The translations under genes and the position numbers were made by a program. Shown piece after piece: positions 1-13,343 of a stretch of 64,000 nt of DNA. Position 1 is the stretch's first letter, and each line of letters opens with the position of its first letter. The notes below the pieces were generated by a model. It worked only from the letters and a program-made list of their open reading frames with translations, was not told the origin of the DNA and made no database searches. This DNA comes from Eutreptiella sp. 'Long Island Sound 2002' (Eukaryota; Euglenozoa; Euglenophyceae; Eutreptiales; Eutreptiaceae): NCBI GenBank assembly GCA_964036045.1, contig OZ038383.1:108969188-109033187 (forward strand). Direction: 5' to 3'.

Positions 1-66
1 GTACGGCAGTTCCATGGGGCGGGCTATTTTGTGGGGTGGTTTTGTACCTTTTGGTTCTGCGCAAAG

Positions 67-227
67 GCCTGCGGTGGTCGTGCCGATTGTGTGCCCATGC
101 TTAAGGAGAGGCTTCCTGAGGAACCGGATGTCAAGGATATTGGTTTTGGATTTCAATCGAGGGAACAGTACAGTGAAGTCGCCGGGCGAGCACCAAAGCC
201 AACGCTCAGTGTGGTGGAGCTGAGCAA
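67..227 (+). CDS. Exon-like block, unknown product
   Basis: Reading frame ADCVPMLKERLPEEPDVKDI, GFGFQSREQYSEVAGRAPKP, TLSVVELSK has protein-like composition. It is followed by a possible GTGCCG donor at 228, and a CAAAG acceptor lies just before 67. I do not recognise the family. It may be the 3' part of a gene entering the window from the left, or an upstream exon of the next blocks. Confidence 0.4.
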
Positions 228-1213
228 GTGCCGTGCTTGCTGTGCTTGCTGGGCCTGCGCTCTATCCTGAGTGCTGCCAGTCATACCATGACGGGGATGC
301 TGTGCATCTCCAGAATTTGGTCCTCAGCCAGACAGAGATTCACAGATCGACCTCGATACGCTGTGGGTCCAGTCTGCACAGGCGGCTTCCAGTTGACACA
401 CTGGAGTTCACTGCAGCCACGCCCTCCCCCTGTGCAGCTTTACAAAACAACCCCCTCCCCACAGGGCACACCGGCCCCATTCAGACCCCTTGGTCACTGG
501 CTGGCACTGCGGCAAGGTATACCACCAGCGCTCCCGCCAAAGGTAGCAGCACCGCTTTGATCATGAAATTCCTCCTGGCATGTGCTGGGATATGTGGGGC
601 AGCAGAAGCAAGTGGCCAAACTCCCATCACCTACTACAACACCAATCCCCACCCATCGCCCCAGGTGGCGCAGGTGCTGTGCGAGGGGATGGACATACAG
701 TCCACACACATTATGGACAGAGGGGGATGGGGTGGGGGGGTGGAGGAAAACATGATGCGCTCGCCACAAGGAGGACTGAGCGCGGGAAAGGGCAGGTTGG
801 TGGTTGGTATGTGCCCCCGTCAGGGAAGTGACCCCGCAAGTAGACATCCCAACAGCCGCTGTTGAGGAGGGCCCCCCCAACACTGGTATGGGGTGTTCAC
901 TTGAATGCACCTGGCCAATGGCGAGGGCTGTTGCCCGCCCCTTTGTGGACCCGACACAGAGCAGTGAAACAGGGACAGTCCGAGGGCTCCGCTGGCACAA
1001 CCTCCCGAGGGGAAGGAAGGGAGTCTAGCAAGGTCAGGATAGGCAAAGAGCAGTAGATCAAAGGGCACTAGATGGTGAGAGGCCAATGGACACCGCCACC
1101 TGCAGAGGGAAAGGGTTCAAGGACAAGGGTCAGTGGCGAGAGGCCAACAGGCGCTGCCAGCTTCAGACAGCAATCCATGCAGGCATCATGCTAACCTCCC
1201 CCCCCTGGCACAG

Positions 1214-1288
1214 GGGTGGGACCCCACAGCATTCACTGATGTAACATTTTGTGATCCGGAACCCGGGGCCCTGTGGTACACCTCCAAG
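1214..1288 (+). CDS. Exon-like block, unknown product (75 bp)
   Basis: CACAG acceptor, then GWDPTAFTDVTFCDPEPGAL and WYTSK, then a GTGGGG donor. Phase 0 at both ends, so it splices in frame onto the block at 1331. Good codon structure and splice signals; family not recognised. Confidence 0.45.
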
Positions 1289-1330
1289 GTGGGGTGGCAT
1301 TCCCCTCACATATGCTCCTGCTTGCTGCAG

Positions 1331-1375
1331 GCCAAAGATTTTAAGGAACTAGAGAATGTGCTGAACATTGTTCAG
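1331..1375 (+). CDS. Exon-like block, unknown product (45 bp)
   Basis: GCTGCAG acceptor, AKDFKELENVLNIVQ, GTGTGC donor. It is separated from the previous block by a 42-bp sequence that would be an unusually short intron for this locus (all protease introns exceed 600 bp). Joined protein would read ...WYTSK-AKDFKELENVLNIVQ. Confidence 0.42.
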
Positions 1376-1878
1376 GTGTGCCACAATCGCACAGTCTATT
1401 TGCACGCCCGGCAATTTCTTGGGTTTCCAGCCGCCGTCCGTTTGCGTTCGTATCACAGTGGCAGCAAGTTGTCCATGACCTCGCCAATAAAACATGCAGC
1501 AGACCAGACAACATTCCAGCCCCCCTCCCTGGAAACAGCAATATCCAGACTCGGACCCGGGGAACAAGGACAATATTTAAGCCTCCTTCGAAAGGAAATT
1601 GAGCTGCATCGGCATTTTCCGCCTTCAGTTCTCTTATTCTTTTTTTTTCCTTGCACAAATTCAGATTCATCCCACACATACCCAGCGATTGTGCACTGAA
1701 GAGATTGGTGACGGTAATTGGATAGATAACGCCACAATTCTCTGTGGTTATGAGACTGGCAATTGTTTGCGGCAGATTTTTGGGCTTTGAATTGCATTGA
1801 GGCTCGCCAAAGGGCAGGGTGGCGTGCCTTTCTTGAAGCCAGGCCCCAAACCCCCACCCCTAGCCCCCCCAAAAAGCA

Positions 1879-2060
1879 GATATGTAGTATGGTGTCGCTC
1901 TGACAGTGCGTTCGGCCAGTGCATCCTTCACACACCAATTTGCATCGTCCCTCCTTCCCAATTTGTTTTTGAGGCTATGTGGCTTTGAGTGGTTGGTGCC
2001 TGTGTTAAACAAGGTCAGTCTACCAAAGGTTCCACCAACACCTTCGCTTGGCTCACCTCA
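1879..2060 (+). repeat. Diverged direct repeat, copy 1
   Basis: Starts AGCAGATATGTAGTATGG and ends near TCTACCAAAGGTTCC. It aligns over about 175 bp to copy 2, with substitutions and small indels. Offset is 588 bp at the left end. An old duplication or two copies of a dispersed element. Confidence 0.7.
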
Positions 2061-2466
2061 AAAGAGGCGTTACCCCCCAGGAGGGTGTGCTGGGATGCCC
2101 TGCACCCTGCAAACAATTGCGGAACAAAGTAGCCATGGAACACCTCTTCAATCAAATGCAGGAAACAAGGGATGTCCGGCTCAAATCACTGGATGGGGGT
2201 GCGCCATACCCATACCAGTATGAACGGCTTTGTAGCTTTGGGCAGTGAAAATCGTCGCTCCTGAGGGCGATACCTGTGGGAAGTCCTTGGCAGTAGCAAC
2301 CACCGAGGCAGAAGTAGAACACCATCACTCTCCCAGCCACCAATCGGTGGGAAGCTCTTTTCATGCCGTCACGCACGGTGTCTTTCATCCCTTCAAGGGC
2401 GTTGTGTGGCTTGGTCACCCGCACCACTTTCTTGATGCCGCGTTCTGTGCAGGCAACAGGCTGAAC

Positions 2467-2640
2467 AGCAGATATGCAGCAGGGCCTCGCTCCGACGGTG
2501 CGTTTGGCCGGTGCTTTTCACATGCCAGTGCGGTTTTCACACCTCGATTTGCACCGTGCCTCCTCCCCACGCCTTTTTGAGGGTATCTGGTAGGTGACCG
2601 TACGAAACAACGTAAGTCTGCCAAAGGTTCCAACGCATCG
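2467..2640 (+). repeat. Diverged direct repeat, copy 2
   Basis: Starts AGCAGATATGCAGCAGGG and ends near TCTGCCAAAGGTTCC. See copy 1 at 1879. Shared landmarks include GCGTTTGGCC/GCGTTCGGCC, TTTGCA, CCTCC and the CCAAAGGTTCC terminus. Confidence 0.7.
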
Positions 2641-4191
2641 CTCACGTTATGTAGCCTGTACCCGCCCAAAGCGGTTACTCAGCAACAGCCTGATCTGGTT
2701 AGATGAGACTGCCCATCAGAAGAAGCCACCCACCATGTGGAAGCCCAGAAGACAACCAGGTGCAGCGCCATGAGCAGGCAGCCCTGAAGGGGCACGACAA
2801 TGGAATGGGTGTGGGTCTCCCTGTGGACCCCTCTTTATGGCTGTGCAGCTGCAAATCAAGAACCACGGACAGAATGTCAATAGCGCGACGGAGGCCCTCC
2901 TGCACGGACGGCGAGGTGTGCGATGCGCTTGGGACACACAGAGCAGACGAGGGGAGGGACAGTTCACGTAAGGGATCAGTGCGTCCCAGAGGATTGCTGT
3001 GTGCGGAAGCTTTCTTGTTGCCATTCCAGCCCCTCGAAACCCTTTGGCTTGGGTGTTGAACTCAAGCGTGGGCGCATGGCCCATTTGCCCATTTGGGTTG
3101 CAACAAAACGGCAACGCCTGTGGTACGCCTTTTTGGGAGGCTGACCTTGTTATGCCATGAGAACACACGATCACTGCACATAAGCAACTGGCCGGTTGTC
3201 ACAGCACTGACCTCCTTCGCATTGGCAACGCACAAGTTGAGACAATTTCGCATCAGCTGTGTCCGATTTTTGTTGTGGTGTTGCCATTGGCCCACATTGG
3301 CCAGCTCCCCTCCTCCACGGGGACCAGTTAGATGCCTCCGAGGTAGTTTTGGTGTTCAACTATTTGCACACACTGTGACCCAGTTGGTGAAAGGAATGAC
3401 AGGCAACCATCCAAGAGCCTCTGTGAAATAACAACAATCATCCAGCAACCTCCGAGAGTTGATGACGACCAGCAAAAAGCATCCTGGAAGCACGGGCAAC
3501 TATCTAGAAGCCTCCATGACAGTTGGGCAAGCGGACTCCTCTCCAACAGAAAGTGCAAAAAAGGCCAAAAAGAAACAATGCCAAATCAATACAGCTGATA
3601 TTCCCGGCTTTCTTGGCTGTTGTATTACTTTTTACATATTTTGTGATAAATTGGTGAATTATTGAATATGTACGCATTTGTTTTGTGTACAGTGTGCAGA
3701 TTGTAAGCAAGGGATGTTGGGACTGTTAGCAATGCCGTTTTTCGCATGAATCTTTAGCATAAAAATGCCAGAGTCTCAAAGAAAAGCATACCGGTATCAC
3801 GTTCCAAAAAATGGCGGGGGTTCCTTGTGGCCGGAGAGGGGGGTTGTTTGTTTATTGCACCAAGGAGTCTGGCAATGTGCAACAGAAGTTGTGGGAAACA
3901 GTTCATGCCCAATCTCTATCACCAGACCACACAAACAAAGGATGTGTGCTGGCATTTGGTACAAGTCTTTGCACCGCTTAGCACTTTTGGGGCTGCTGTG
4001 GCTGGGGAGGTCTCAGGGCCAACAGACCTCCCCCGCCTCTTATAAACGCAGCCTGATAGGAATCCCTCACAATGTCGAGCGCGAGCACCACGGACACCAC
4101 CTGCCCACACGCCCCCCGGTGCGTCCATGACCCTCCTCCCCGATTCCGCCCCAACTCCGAAGGATGACGTTCCTGGTCATCAATGCTGCAG

Positions 4192-4295
4192 GGAAGGAGC
4201 GGCTGACGAAGAAGAAGAAACGGATGACCCGCCTGAAGAAGATTGTCTTGGCGGAACGCGATGGCCGGCAGTTGGACACGTTGAGCACGTTGCAG
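4192..4295 (+). CDS. SBP2-like exon, basic LKK..ER motif
   Basis: 104 bp between a GCTGCAG acceptor and a GTGAGG donor. It encodes [20 protein letters not shown] and [14 protein letters not shown]. The Lys-rich run followed by LKKIVLAER is the signature used for the SBP2 call. Entry is after two bases of a codon; exit is phase 0. Confidence 0.7.
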
Positions 4296-7200
4296 GTGAG
4301 GCTGTGTGCCAGGCGCATAGGTCGCCTGGCAGCGAGGGATCGCAGGGTCCTTCCCCGCTCATGCGCGCGGCAAAGGCAACCAGCAGCAACCAGCAGTGCT
4401 GAGCGCCAGCGCCCCGACCCTTGTTTTCACTGTGTGGCCGTGTGGCCGAACCACCTGGTGGGGCCATTCAGGGTTGGCGGCAGCAGTTGCCAATGGATTC
4501 GCTGTGGTGTGGAGGCAGTCGGCTGATTGAGGTTTGGCGTAGTGGACTGCGCAGCTCTTTCGTTGAATGCTGCCTGGGGCCGGCGCTTCCCAAGAGTGCG
4601 TCCCAGCTGCCGGCGCACTGCTGCCCCAGGGGGAGTGTTAGCGCGCCGGGCATCTTTTTTTGACCATTCCCCACCCGTGCCTGTTTTTGCCCCCCCCCCC
4701 CCCTCACCGAACAATTTGGAGCACCTTCTCTCGCCGTGTCTCAGAATTTGGCCCATCCTTGCACCCGGTTTATGACGATGGCAAGGGTGGTGGTTGGAAG
4801 TGGTGGGAGTGACATTTTGTGTTGTTGAATTCTCATATTTCGGCTTATGCAAGGTGCCTTGCAGGGAAGGTGTGCGGTCTAGTGCGGTCTACTTGGGGGA
4901 CTTCCCTAAGTGGGGATAAACTTGGGGCTAGAGATAAGATACTTACTGCAAAGGTAGCGCGCTGGGCGCGCGCCGGGCAAACATCCCCCCCCAAATTCCC
5001 TCTGGGATGTTTAGCCTGAAATCTGCACTGCCCTACTGCTTCGGCAGACTGCCAGTTTCTGCTGCTCATCGCCAGGCCACAGCCAAAGCGTACCCCAAGG
5101 ATGCGGCATTGGCCAATCTGCAGGTCTTTGACATCAAATGCGCCATCAGGTCTCTACCTGCCTCCACTGCCTCCGGCACTGGCCCAAGTGCTATCTAATG
5201 CGGATGCACCTCTGTCGCTCATGGTGGGGTGACCATTGAAAGTTGGGGGGCGGGGGCAAAGCCTTGAAATCCTCGTTTGATTTGAGCTGATGATGGACCT
5301 GTGAGCTGTTGGCGAAAAATGTAAAAAGTCTAATGAACTCCAGCTTTGTGGGAGGGAATGTGCACCTGTGCTATGCTATTGCACGCCATGGACTTGCCGT
5401 CCCTGGCGTGCATGTAACATAGGTTCTCTGGTCGAGTTCGATGAGACCCCCGCCAATACTTGCGTGGCTACTGGTCTCTCAAGGGGCCTACGCACACCGT
5501 GCTGGGGTCCTGGGACCAGTCGTACCACCCATGGGTGGCGCCCAGCCACTGTCTTCACCTTGAAACCCTCCCCACCCCCAACCCTGCCTCAGGATGGCCA
5601 AGATGTTGAGGGGGTTTGGGCCATATTTTGTGCCTTCACCGACAGCCATGCCCCCCATGTGTGATCCAAGAGAATTTCTCCGTGCACGCTATCACTCGAA
5701 ATGTGGGGAGTGTCATGGAGATTCCAAATATGAACTGAAATTGTGTCATTGTTACATAAGCTGTACCCCTTTCATGCCTTTTTTGCACCAAATTGGTGTG
5801 CCATCCCTTCAAGGCCTCTTCTCCGCATGAATGGTGCACATCCTGCCCAGAAAAGTGCCTTTGGCGAGCAGCACAAAAAACAGCTTTTTCAGGGGGGGCA
5901 CTAACACCCCTTCCAACGTTTTGGCCCATTTGTCCAGCAAAGTGGTACCCAGGGGGATTTCGATGGTGCCTCAGCTCCATAGTGCTACACCACCAGCACA
6001 CTTCAGGTCCATCAGGTGCTCAATGCCAGGGGCCTTCACAGTGCTAAAAGAGCCCAGCTCAACTGTACATGCAAGTGCTCAGGTCCACGGCACCCTGGGG
6101 ACCATCCCTCAGCACCTCTGATCGGCGCCCATCCCACCCACTCCGCCGACGGGCAAAGAGAAGCACCAGCACTGCCTTGTTGTCACCCAAAAATCATTGT
6201 TTCTCCTGACAAAGCATTTTGCCGCCATTTTGGAACCTCCCCATCCTGGGAAGATGCTGGGGGCCTGAGATGGCAGGGGTTATGTAGCCATGTGGATTCC
6301 TCCCCGCACCAGGCAGGGGCCTCGGGATGGCAGGGGTTATGTAGCTATGGGAGTACATCCCTGCGTCGCGCCCTGTGGCACTCCTGCTGGAAGAAGTCAG
6401 CCAGGGTGCGATACCCCACCATGCGTTGCACATTGAGCCAAGGTCGTAGGCTCTCTTTGGTTGTAAGAGACCAACGCGACTCCCCGGCTAGAGCCCGGAA
6501 TCCTCATCCGACACCAACAGCCAGAGGACTAACCGGCCTGTAACTGCCCAGGGCCCCGTACAACAAGTCGTTCAGACGCTTTGTCGTGCGGTGCTTGTGG
6601 CACCCATGCAGCAAATCCAGGAAACCAGATTCCCCTCACCCCAGTTGGGCATATAGCTCAAGACAATGTTCTTGCGAAAAAATGGGGAAAGGGCGAGAAA
6701 GGACGGAACTGTAGTGGGGAAATGAGGGGCAAGTGAGAGAGGGGCGGATGGAAAATGCGAGGGAAGGGTGGTGCCACGAGGAAAGCTCTTCCTGCGGCAC
6801 TACAAAGTTTGGGTATTTCTGGCCAAACAGAAATGTTGCAGTTACATGAACATATAAGGGGTTCTTACATAAGCTGTACCCCTTTCATACCTTTTTTGCA
6901 CCAAATTGGTGTGCCATCCCTTCAAGGCCTCTTCTCCGCATGAATGGTGCACATCCTGCCCAGAAAAGTGCCTTTGGCGAGCAGCACAAAAAAAAGCGTT
7001 TTAATTGGGGGCACTGACACCCCTTCTAACGTTTTGGCCCATTTGTCCAGCAAAGTGGTACCCAGGGGGATTTCGATGGTGCTTGGCCGTTCTGCATGCT
7101 CCTCAGCTCCATAGTGCTACACCACCAGCACACTTCAGGTCCATCAGGTGCTCAATCCCAGGGGCCTTCACAGCGCTAAAAGAGCCCAGCTCAACTATGC

Positions 7201-10200
7201 ATGCAAGTGCTCAGGTCCACAGGCACCCTTGTTACCATCCCTCAGCACCTCTGATCGGCGCCCATCCCACCCACTCCGACGATGGGCAAAGAGAAGCACC
7301 AGTACTTGCAAGGCAGTGGGTTTCAGAAGCGACACTGGGAAGATTAGTGAAAGAGCGGTGACCTGCCGACAGACCCCGGGTGTGGAAGCTGTAAGGATTC
7401 ACTCCTTTTCAGCTTGATGCACGGCTGTGTCGGGCAGCGTAGCTCTTCAGTACACGTGCTGTCCGCCCAGCCTCAAATCACAGTTGACTTTCACAGAGAT
7501 AGTGTCTGGAGGGTTCAGCCAACGCACAGACATCTATCTTGTCCTGGTTGGTCCATCACGGACCTGTCGAGTGGTCTGATTGGCTGCAACCTCAAGTTCC
7601 ACTCTGCAAGCCCTGCGTTTCGGGAGATCGTCCCTTCAGACCATGCACCGTTGCGATCAAACTAAACAGCACGTAGCATCGACCTGAGCATGTCCCCTGG
7701 CATTTGCAGTGGTAGCCTCACCATCTGTAAATGGTGTTTGGCAGTGGTGTAGTACCTCTTGTGGGTGTCATGCGTTGTTGTCTGCAGGAATGCGGGGCTG
7801 CGGAATCTGCACGGCAATGTCAAGTGTGGTATGACTGGGGAACACCTCTTGGCGGCTGTGGAGGCCGAGCAACAGGAGGTCAAACAGCGAATGCAGCAGC
7901 GTGAACAGGAAGCAAGGTTTCAGAGGGCGGGGCAGGATGGGAAGGTCACGAGTTGGCATCTGCCGTGGGTGGCCTGTGAACTGTGCATGCTTTGTTCGTC
8001 TGGCTCCGGCGGGGCGCACGTCCGTTGCTGTTGTTGTGGTTGTTGGAGCCGGCAAACACGTGGACCCGGCAAACATGTGTGCACACGTGCATTGTCTGTC
8101 CAGCTACGCAACAGTGAAATTTAACGGCAGAATCAAAAGGTAACTCAGGTGGAGCATAGTGTGGGGTGCCACTGTACTCTGGCAAGGCTGTTGAAGTTGT
8201 GGGAGCCTATGGAGGGTGTTTGAGCGCTGTCGGTGCCGCTGAAACATTTGATGAGGGGCTGTGGAGGGTCGTTGAGGCTTGTTCAGGGTCGTGTCCCGGA
8301 TACTGTGCATCGCCGCAGAGGGGACTGGAGGATTGTGGTGGCTTGATGAGGGTGGTTGATGCCTGAATTGCTTTGCTAGATGCTCCACGATACACGCAGT
8401 CCTCCAACCACCATGACTCCACAGCCCTCAGCTGACCTTCCACCCCTCCACACCCATTCAGCCTCTCAATACCCCTCAATGGTTCTCCGGCTCGCCACAA
8501 TCCCCCAAAGCCTACTCTCCGAATTCCTTTCAACACACGTGTAACCCTCCCCACCGCCCTACGGGAGTGAAGTGGAATGAGGCCGGGTGGGTGCGGGTGC
8601 GGGTGTGGGTGGGTGCGGGCGGGTTTGTGGGTGTGGGTCTGGGGCTGAATACTGGGGGACATGACAGGAGCCGCGTCCGTGGCTGCTTCTCTGCTCCACA
8701 TGAGTGCACAGCACACGACACTACACCTCGGAGCACTGTCGAAGATGGAGCCCAGCATGCCAAACGGTGCGCGTGCACTGTTACCGCGGCACAATGAAAT
8801 GGGCCGGATGTCTCTGGCCATCGACAGCAGTCCGCTGCACGCACGTCTTCGGTACCGCATCCCGTTGCATCTTCTGGAGGAGGCTGACGTGACACGACAG
8901 GCGCGCGCAGATGCATAAATTCCTCAACACATCGCATACTTGAGTTGCATTGTCGTGCTGTTGCCGCAGTACGGTCTGTGTGGCAGCATCCAGGAGCCAA
9001 CGGGGCGTCTCTCCGTTGTCCAACTCGGAGTCAGTGTCTAAATCCCCCTCACCGGAGCTGCTCTGCTGCGCTTGGCTGGAAGAGTCACTGGCGTCATCCT
9101 CACTGCTGTTGCTGCTGCTGCTGCTACTCGCACTGCACCAAAACAAAAACGCGTGTTGTCATGCCGCACCTGTCCATAAACGGCACGTTGCAGTCTCCAT
9201 CATCACCGCATTTGGTCATGTGTACTGCTGTAGCCCAATGACCACCCCCAACTTCCCGGAGCGTCATTCTGGCCTCAGCAGGATGCCAAAGGTGCGGATG
9301 TGGTGGTGGTGGTGGGGGGGGGGTGTACATCACAGGGGCTGACGTTCTTCTGCACTTATCCACAGCAGTCGGGACCGTGACCGGCTGGTGCCCTTCCGAG
9401 TATGATATCCCCTGGTGTGTTGACCTGAGAAAGACCCCCAGGAAGCTTGACAAGCGCAGGCGTCCGCCCCGGCGCGACATACCACATGCAGCTGTCCAAA
9501 GGACACCCCTGTCGTGAATGCGAGCGGTGCCAACGCACCCCGCGCCAACACAGTGACTCCAGTCCCAGCCCCCCCTTACTAGTGGAAACAGATGCCCTCA
9601 GACAGTCGCCGGTGGGCTCCCAACAGCCAGAGTTTGCCCATATCTTGGGCGCACAGGCCCCGTCCGTTGCCACTCAACCCCAAGCAACACCCGGGTCTGC
9701 TCCCACCAACAGAGTGCCTCGTGCCACATGCCCTGCGCTGGCCAGTACTCCCCTGCCCCTGTGGCCTGCCTTCCGAACCCTTCCACACAGGCCCCTCACC
9801 CGCCCTCCCAACACCACCACAATCCACGCACTGCCATTTCGTGTGGGAAATCCATGGGCTCAGGAGATCATTTGCCCCCAGGAGGGAGCGTTTCGCCGGC
9901 CGAGGCCAGCCTCCAGTGTGCCCTGCGCCCCTCTCTCTGGCGGTTGCATGTCGCTTGGCCACCAAGACGGTGGGGGGTGGCATGTCCTTCTCCGCCAACG
10001 ATCCACCGCCACATCGCCGGGTCACACCACTATTCTGGCTGCACAAACAGCGTCATATTGACATTGCAGAGGGGGCCGCTGGCGGGGTAAACTGGCGGGC
10101 AAAAGGCTGACTCTGCTGCCGCAGCCAAATGAAGCCCCATCATCCCACCTGTCCGGTGGACCCTAGGACTGCGGAGGCTGCAGGGGTGGCGGATCCAACG

Positions 10201-11049
10201 GAGTGGGTTCCGGAATTCCGACTGCACCCCCTCCTGTGCCAAGCCCGGCGAGCACACCCGCCCACACCCGCACCATCCATTCCCTGGCACCCGCCCCCAA
10301 CACGGCCCCCGCGTCACGCACATTCCCACGCCCACATCGACGCATGTTCCCGCAGATGTATCGCTATGGGGACCGGCACGACGCCATGCTCCAGACGGAC
10401 CGGGCCCCATCCGCCACCACCACCACCCAGACCCCCACCCGCGCCAGCATCCGTCGTGGATGCCCCACCGCCCCTGACACCGTCATGGCAGATGCCGAAA
10501 CCGAGACGGACGCCTGCAAGTTGGTGCATTGCCACGTGCAGACGGCCCGTGAGGAGGGGGCAGAGGGCGTGTTGCCCGCGGACACGAACGGGTACAGGGC
10601 GCATGTCGCCGTGGAGCCAGGGGCGACTTGCCGGGGGCTGGCGGCCGAGCTCGAGAGCGTGTGGGCCCCCCGGCGGGACGCGGATATCCAAGCAAGCCTG
10701 GACGCGAGGGTGTGTGTGGCGGCGGGCACACAGACGGACAGTGCCCCCAGCCAACCGGCGGTGGTGGTGCCCCCGATGGAGATCATCACGTTTGGCACCC
10801 ACGACCTGCTGCCGTTCATTGACCGGCGGGAGCACAGCAGGTCGTGTGCACTGCAGGCTGCGGTGCGGAGGCTTGGGTTGGATGGTTTGGGTCAAAGGGA
10901 GGGTCCTCTCTCTCTCTCTCTCCCCCTCTCTCTTCGGTCTCGGTCTCGGTCCCGGTCCCCCCCCCTCTCTCTCTCCCTCCCTCCCTCCCTCTCTGTCTCT
11001 CTCTCTCTCTCCATCTCCCTCTCTGTCTCTCTCTCTCTCTCTCTCTCTG

Positions 11050-11091
<42 letters not shown>

Positions 11092-11121
11092 TCTGCCTCT
11101 CTCTCCCTCCCTCCCTCTCTC

Positions 11122-11171
<50 letters not shown>

Positions 11172-11214
11172 TCCGTCTCTCTCCCTCTCTCCCTCCCTGT
11201 CTCTCTCTCTCTCT

Positions 11215-11281
<67 letters not shown>

Positions 11282-11775
11282 CCTCCCTCCCAGGCTTTTG
11301 CTTAGTGTCCGTCCTACCCCACGGGGGGGGGGGGTGGGTCTGGCAGAATTTCAGGGTGGGTGGGTGTCCAACCCCCCCCCCCCCCCGGGTCGGGGTGGGA
11401 CTTTGTGGGGGGCCTTGGGTCTATCGAGCCAGTGCCACTTCTTTCTTTCTTCTGTTGCAGGTTCCATGTAACATGTTTATTTATGGTGTGTTTACATGGC
11501 ATTGCATATCACGTGTGCATGCCCCACGCCCATAAAGGGGCTAGGATGCATTGTCATTTGTGTCAAATGCGAAGGGGGCAACGCTAAAACCCCACAGTTG
11601 GTCTTCTGTATTGCATGTCTCAGTTGGGTACGTGGGTGGGTGGGTGTCACCCCCCCCCCCCCCGGGGGGGGGAGGGTGGGACATTTGTCGGTCTGTGGGT
11701 ATGCCAAAATTCTGGGTGGGTGGGTCCCTGAATTAACCCCCCCCCCCGGGGTGGTTAAGCAAAACCCTGCTCCCT

Positions 11776-11812
<37 letters not shown>

Positions 11813-13285
11813 CCCCCCCCCCCCCTCTCTCTCTCCCTCTCTCTTTCTCCAACAGCCATATGAGTGCAGAGTAGCGCACGCGCACCTCCAATGCCCATGC
11901 CTGTGGCAGAGTGTCATTGCAGGTATGGGAGAAATAGCGCGCATATGTGTGGGTCACGTGCGTAGGGGAGTTGCAGTGAGGCAAGTGTGGGGGGGACTGC
12001 AGCTGCAGGGACATGGAGTTACAGTTTTGCTGGTTTGGATGCCGCCCAGACACAGCGCGTGGAACGTCCGATGCATGCAACAGGCCCACATTACACTGTG
12101 GCCAATATTCCCAGCATCCGTCCCCAGTGGGTCAGTGACAGAGGCGCTAAAAATCCTAAGCGCGGAAGTAGCCCGACACCTGTGTATGCGCATCATGAAC
12201 GCTCAAGCACGTTATATATGGTATACGGCAAACCCCTCACCAGAGTCAGAGGTTGTACTAGTCGCTGCCTGTTGCAGGCAAATGTGCAGCCCTCATGTAT
12301 ACAGATGGCAGGTGCCACTACGAACAGGGAGAAGGGGATGAAGTGGTGGTGTCAGCGCCTGTGCCGTGAGCATTCATGTCAGCGGTATGGGGTGTGCGAG
12401 TGAAATTGGCAGCAAAAGGGATGAGCGACATGAGACTCTGCAGTGTCCAACACAGGGCGTGGACCACGCATTGGAGAGTGGGCAGCCTGCCGGGGGTGGG
12501 GCTAAGGAGAGTAACCCCCCCTGATTTTGGTGTAGAACTGTGCTATGTGACAATCAACAGAGGTGACCTCACGCCACACCAAAGATGGTGGTATGAAACA
12601 GCGGACGTGCACCACAGGATGAAGGTGCGAGTCCAGGGGTGGACACGGCAGCCGAGTACCATAGTGTGCCTCACCCGTGGCCCCAAGGCCAGGGAATGGA
12701 GGGACACGGTGCAACATACTTTAACCCGCCTGACCAACCAAAACTCAGCCTAACCCGTCCCCACCACTGTCTAATTGCGGGTGGCAAAGGAGGCGCCAAG
12801 AGGAACCTACACTTCCAGCATCAGCAGCGAGTGTGGGTGCCACCAGCCTGGCAGGGTAAAGGGAAGGGTAAGGGGTGGCACTGGTAAAGGAGTACACAAG
12901 AGAACCGGCAGACGGATGATGGAATAATGTATGAATGAGCAGAGTTGTGCTTGCGTAGTTGCATGTGTGGAGGGAGAGCTGTTACAGAAGGAAACTGCAC
13001 GTTGCTGAGATAACTCCAAGCCGAAGCCCGTCACACACAGGACCCTGGGCAGACGGTGTGGCGCACCGCATAACGTGCAGCACATCCATCCATCCATCCA
13101 TCCATCCATCCATCCATCCATCCATCCATCCATCCATCCATCCATCCATCCATCCATCCTCTCTCTCTCTCTCCCCCCCCCCCCTCTCTCTCTATCTGTC
13201 TCTCTCTCTCCCTCCCTCTCTCTCTCCCTCTCTCTGTCTGTCTGTCTGTCTCTCACTCACTCACACACACACACACACACACACA

Positions 13286-13343
<58 letters not shown>

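Larger units (their letters stand above)
1376..4191. other. Mostly non-coding; diverged repeats and weak exon candidates
   Basis: No convincing gene. A plus-strand frame at about 2103-2233 (AMEHLFNQMQETRDVRLKSL) and another at 3520-3610 (SPTESAKKAKKKQCQINTAD) have protein-like character but no clear splice signals. A pair of diverged direct repeats lies at 1879-2060 and 2467-2640. Between 3390 and 3530 there are short degenerate repeats around AGCCTC/AACCTC. Confidence 0.5.

Noticed and set aside
8567-8797. Gly/Val-rich plus frame over GGGTGCGGGTGCGGGTG.
   Set aside because: Short G-rich repeat giving an open frame by composition; no further support.
10903-11291. Ser/Leu-repeat protein continuing the frame of 10203-10886.
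   Set aside because: The CT dinucleotide tract keeps all frames open; an intron polypyrimidine tract is simpler.
13080-13159. CRISPR-like or telomere-like regular repeats.
   Set aside because: The ATCC, CT and CA tracts are plain microsatellites without spacers. The other arrays are head-to-tail satellites, not repeats with unique spacers, and no telomere motif array is present.
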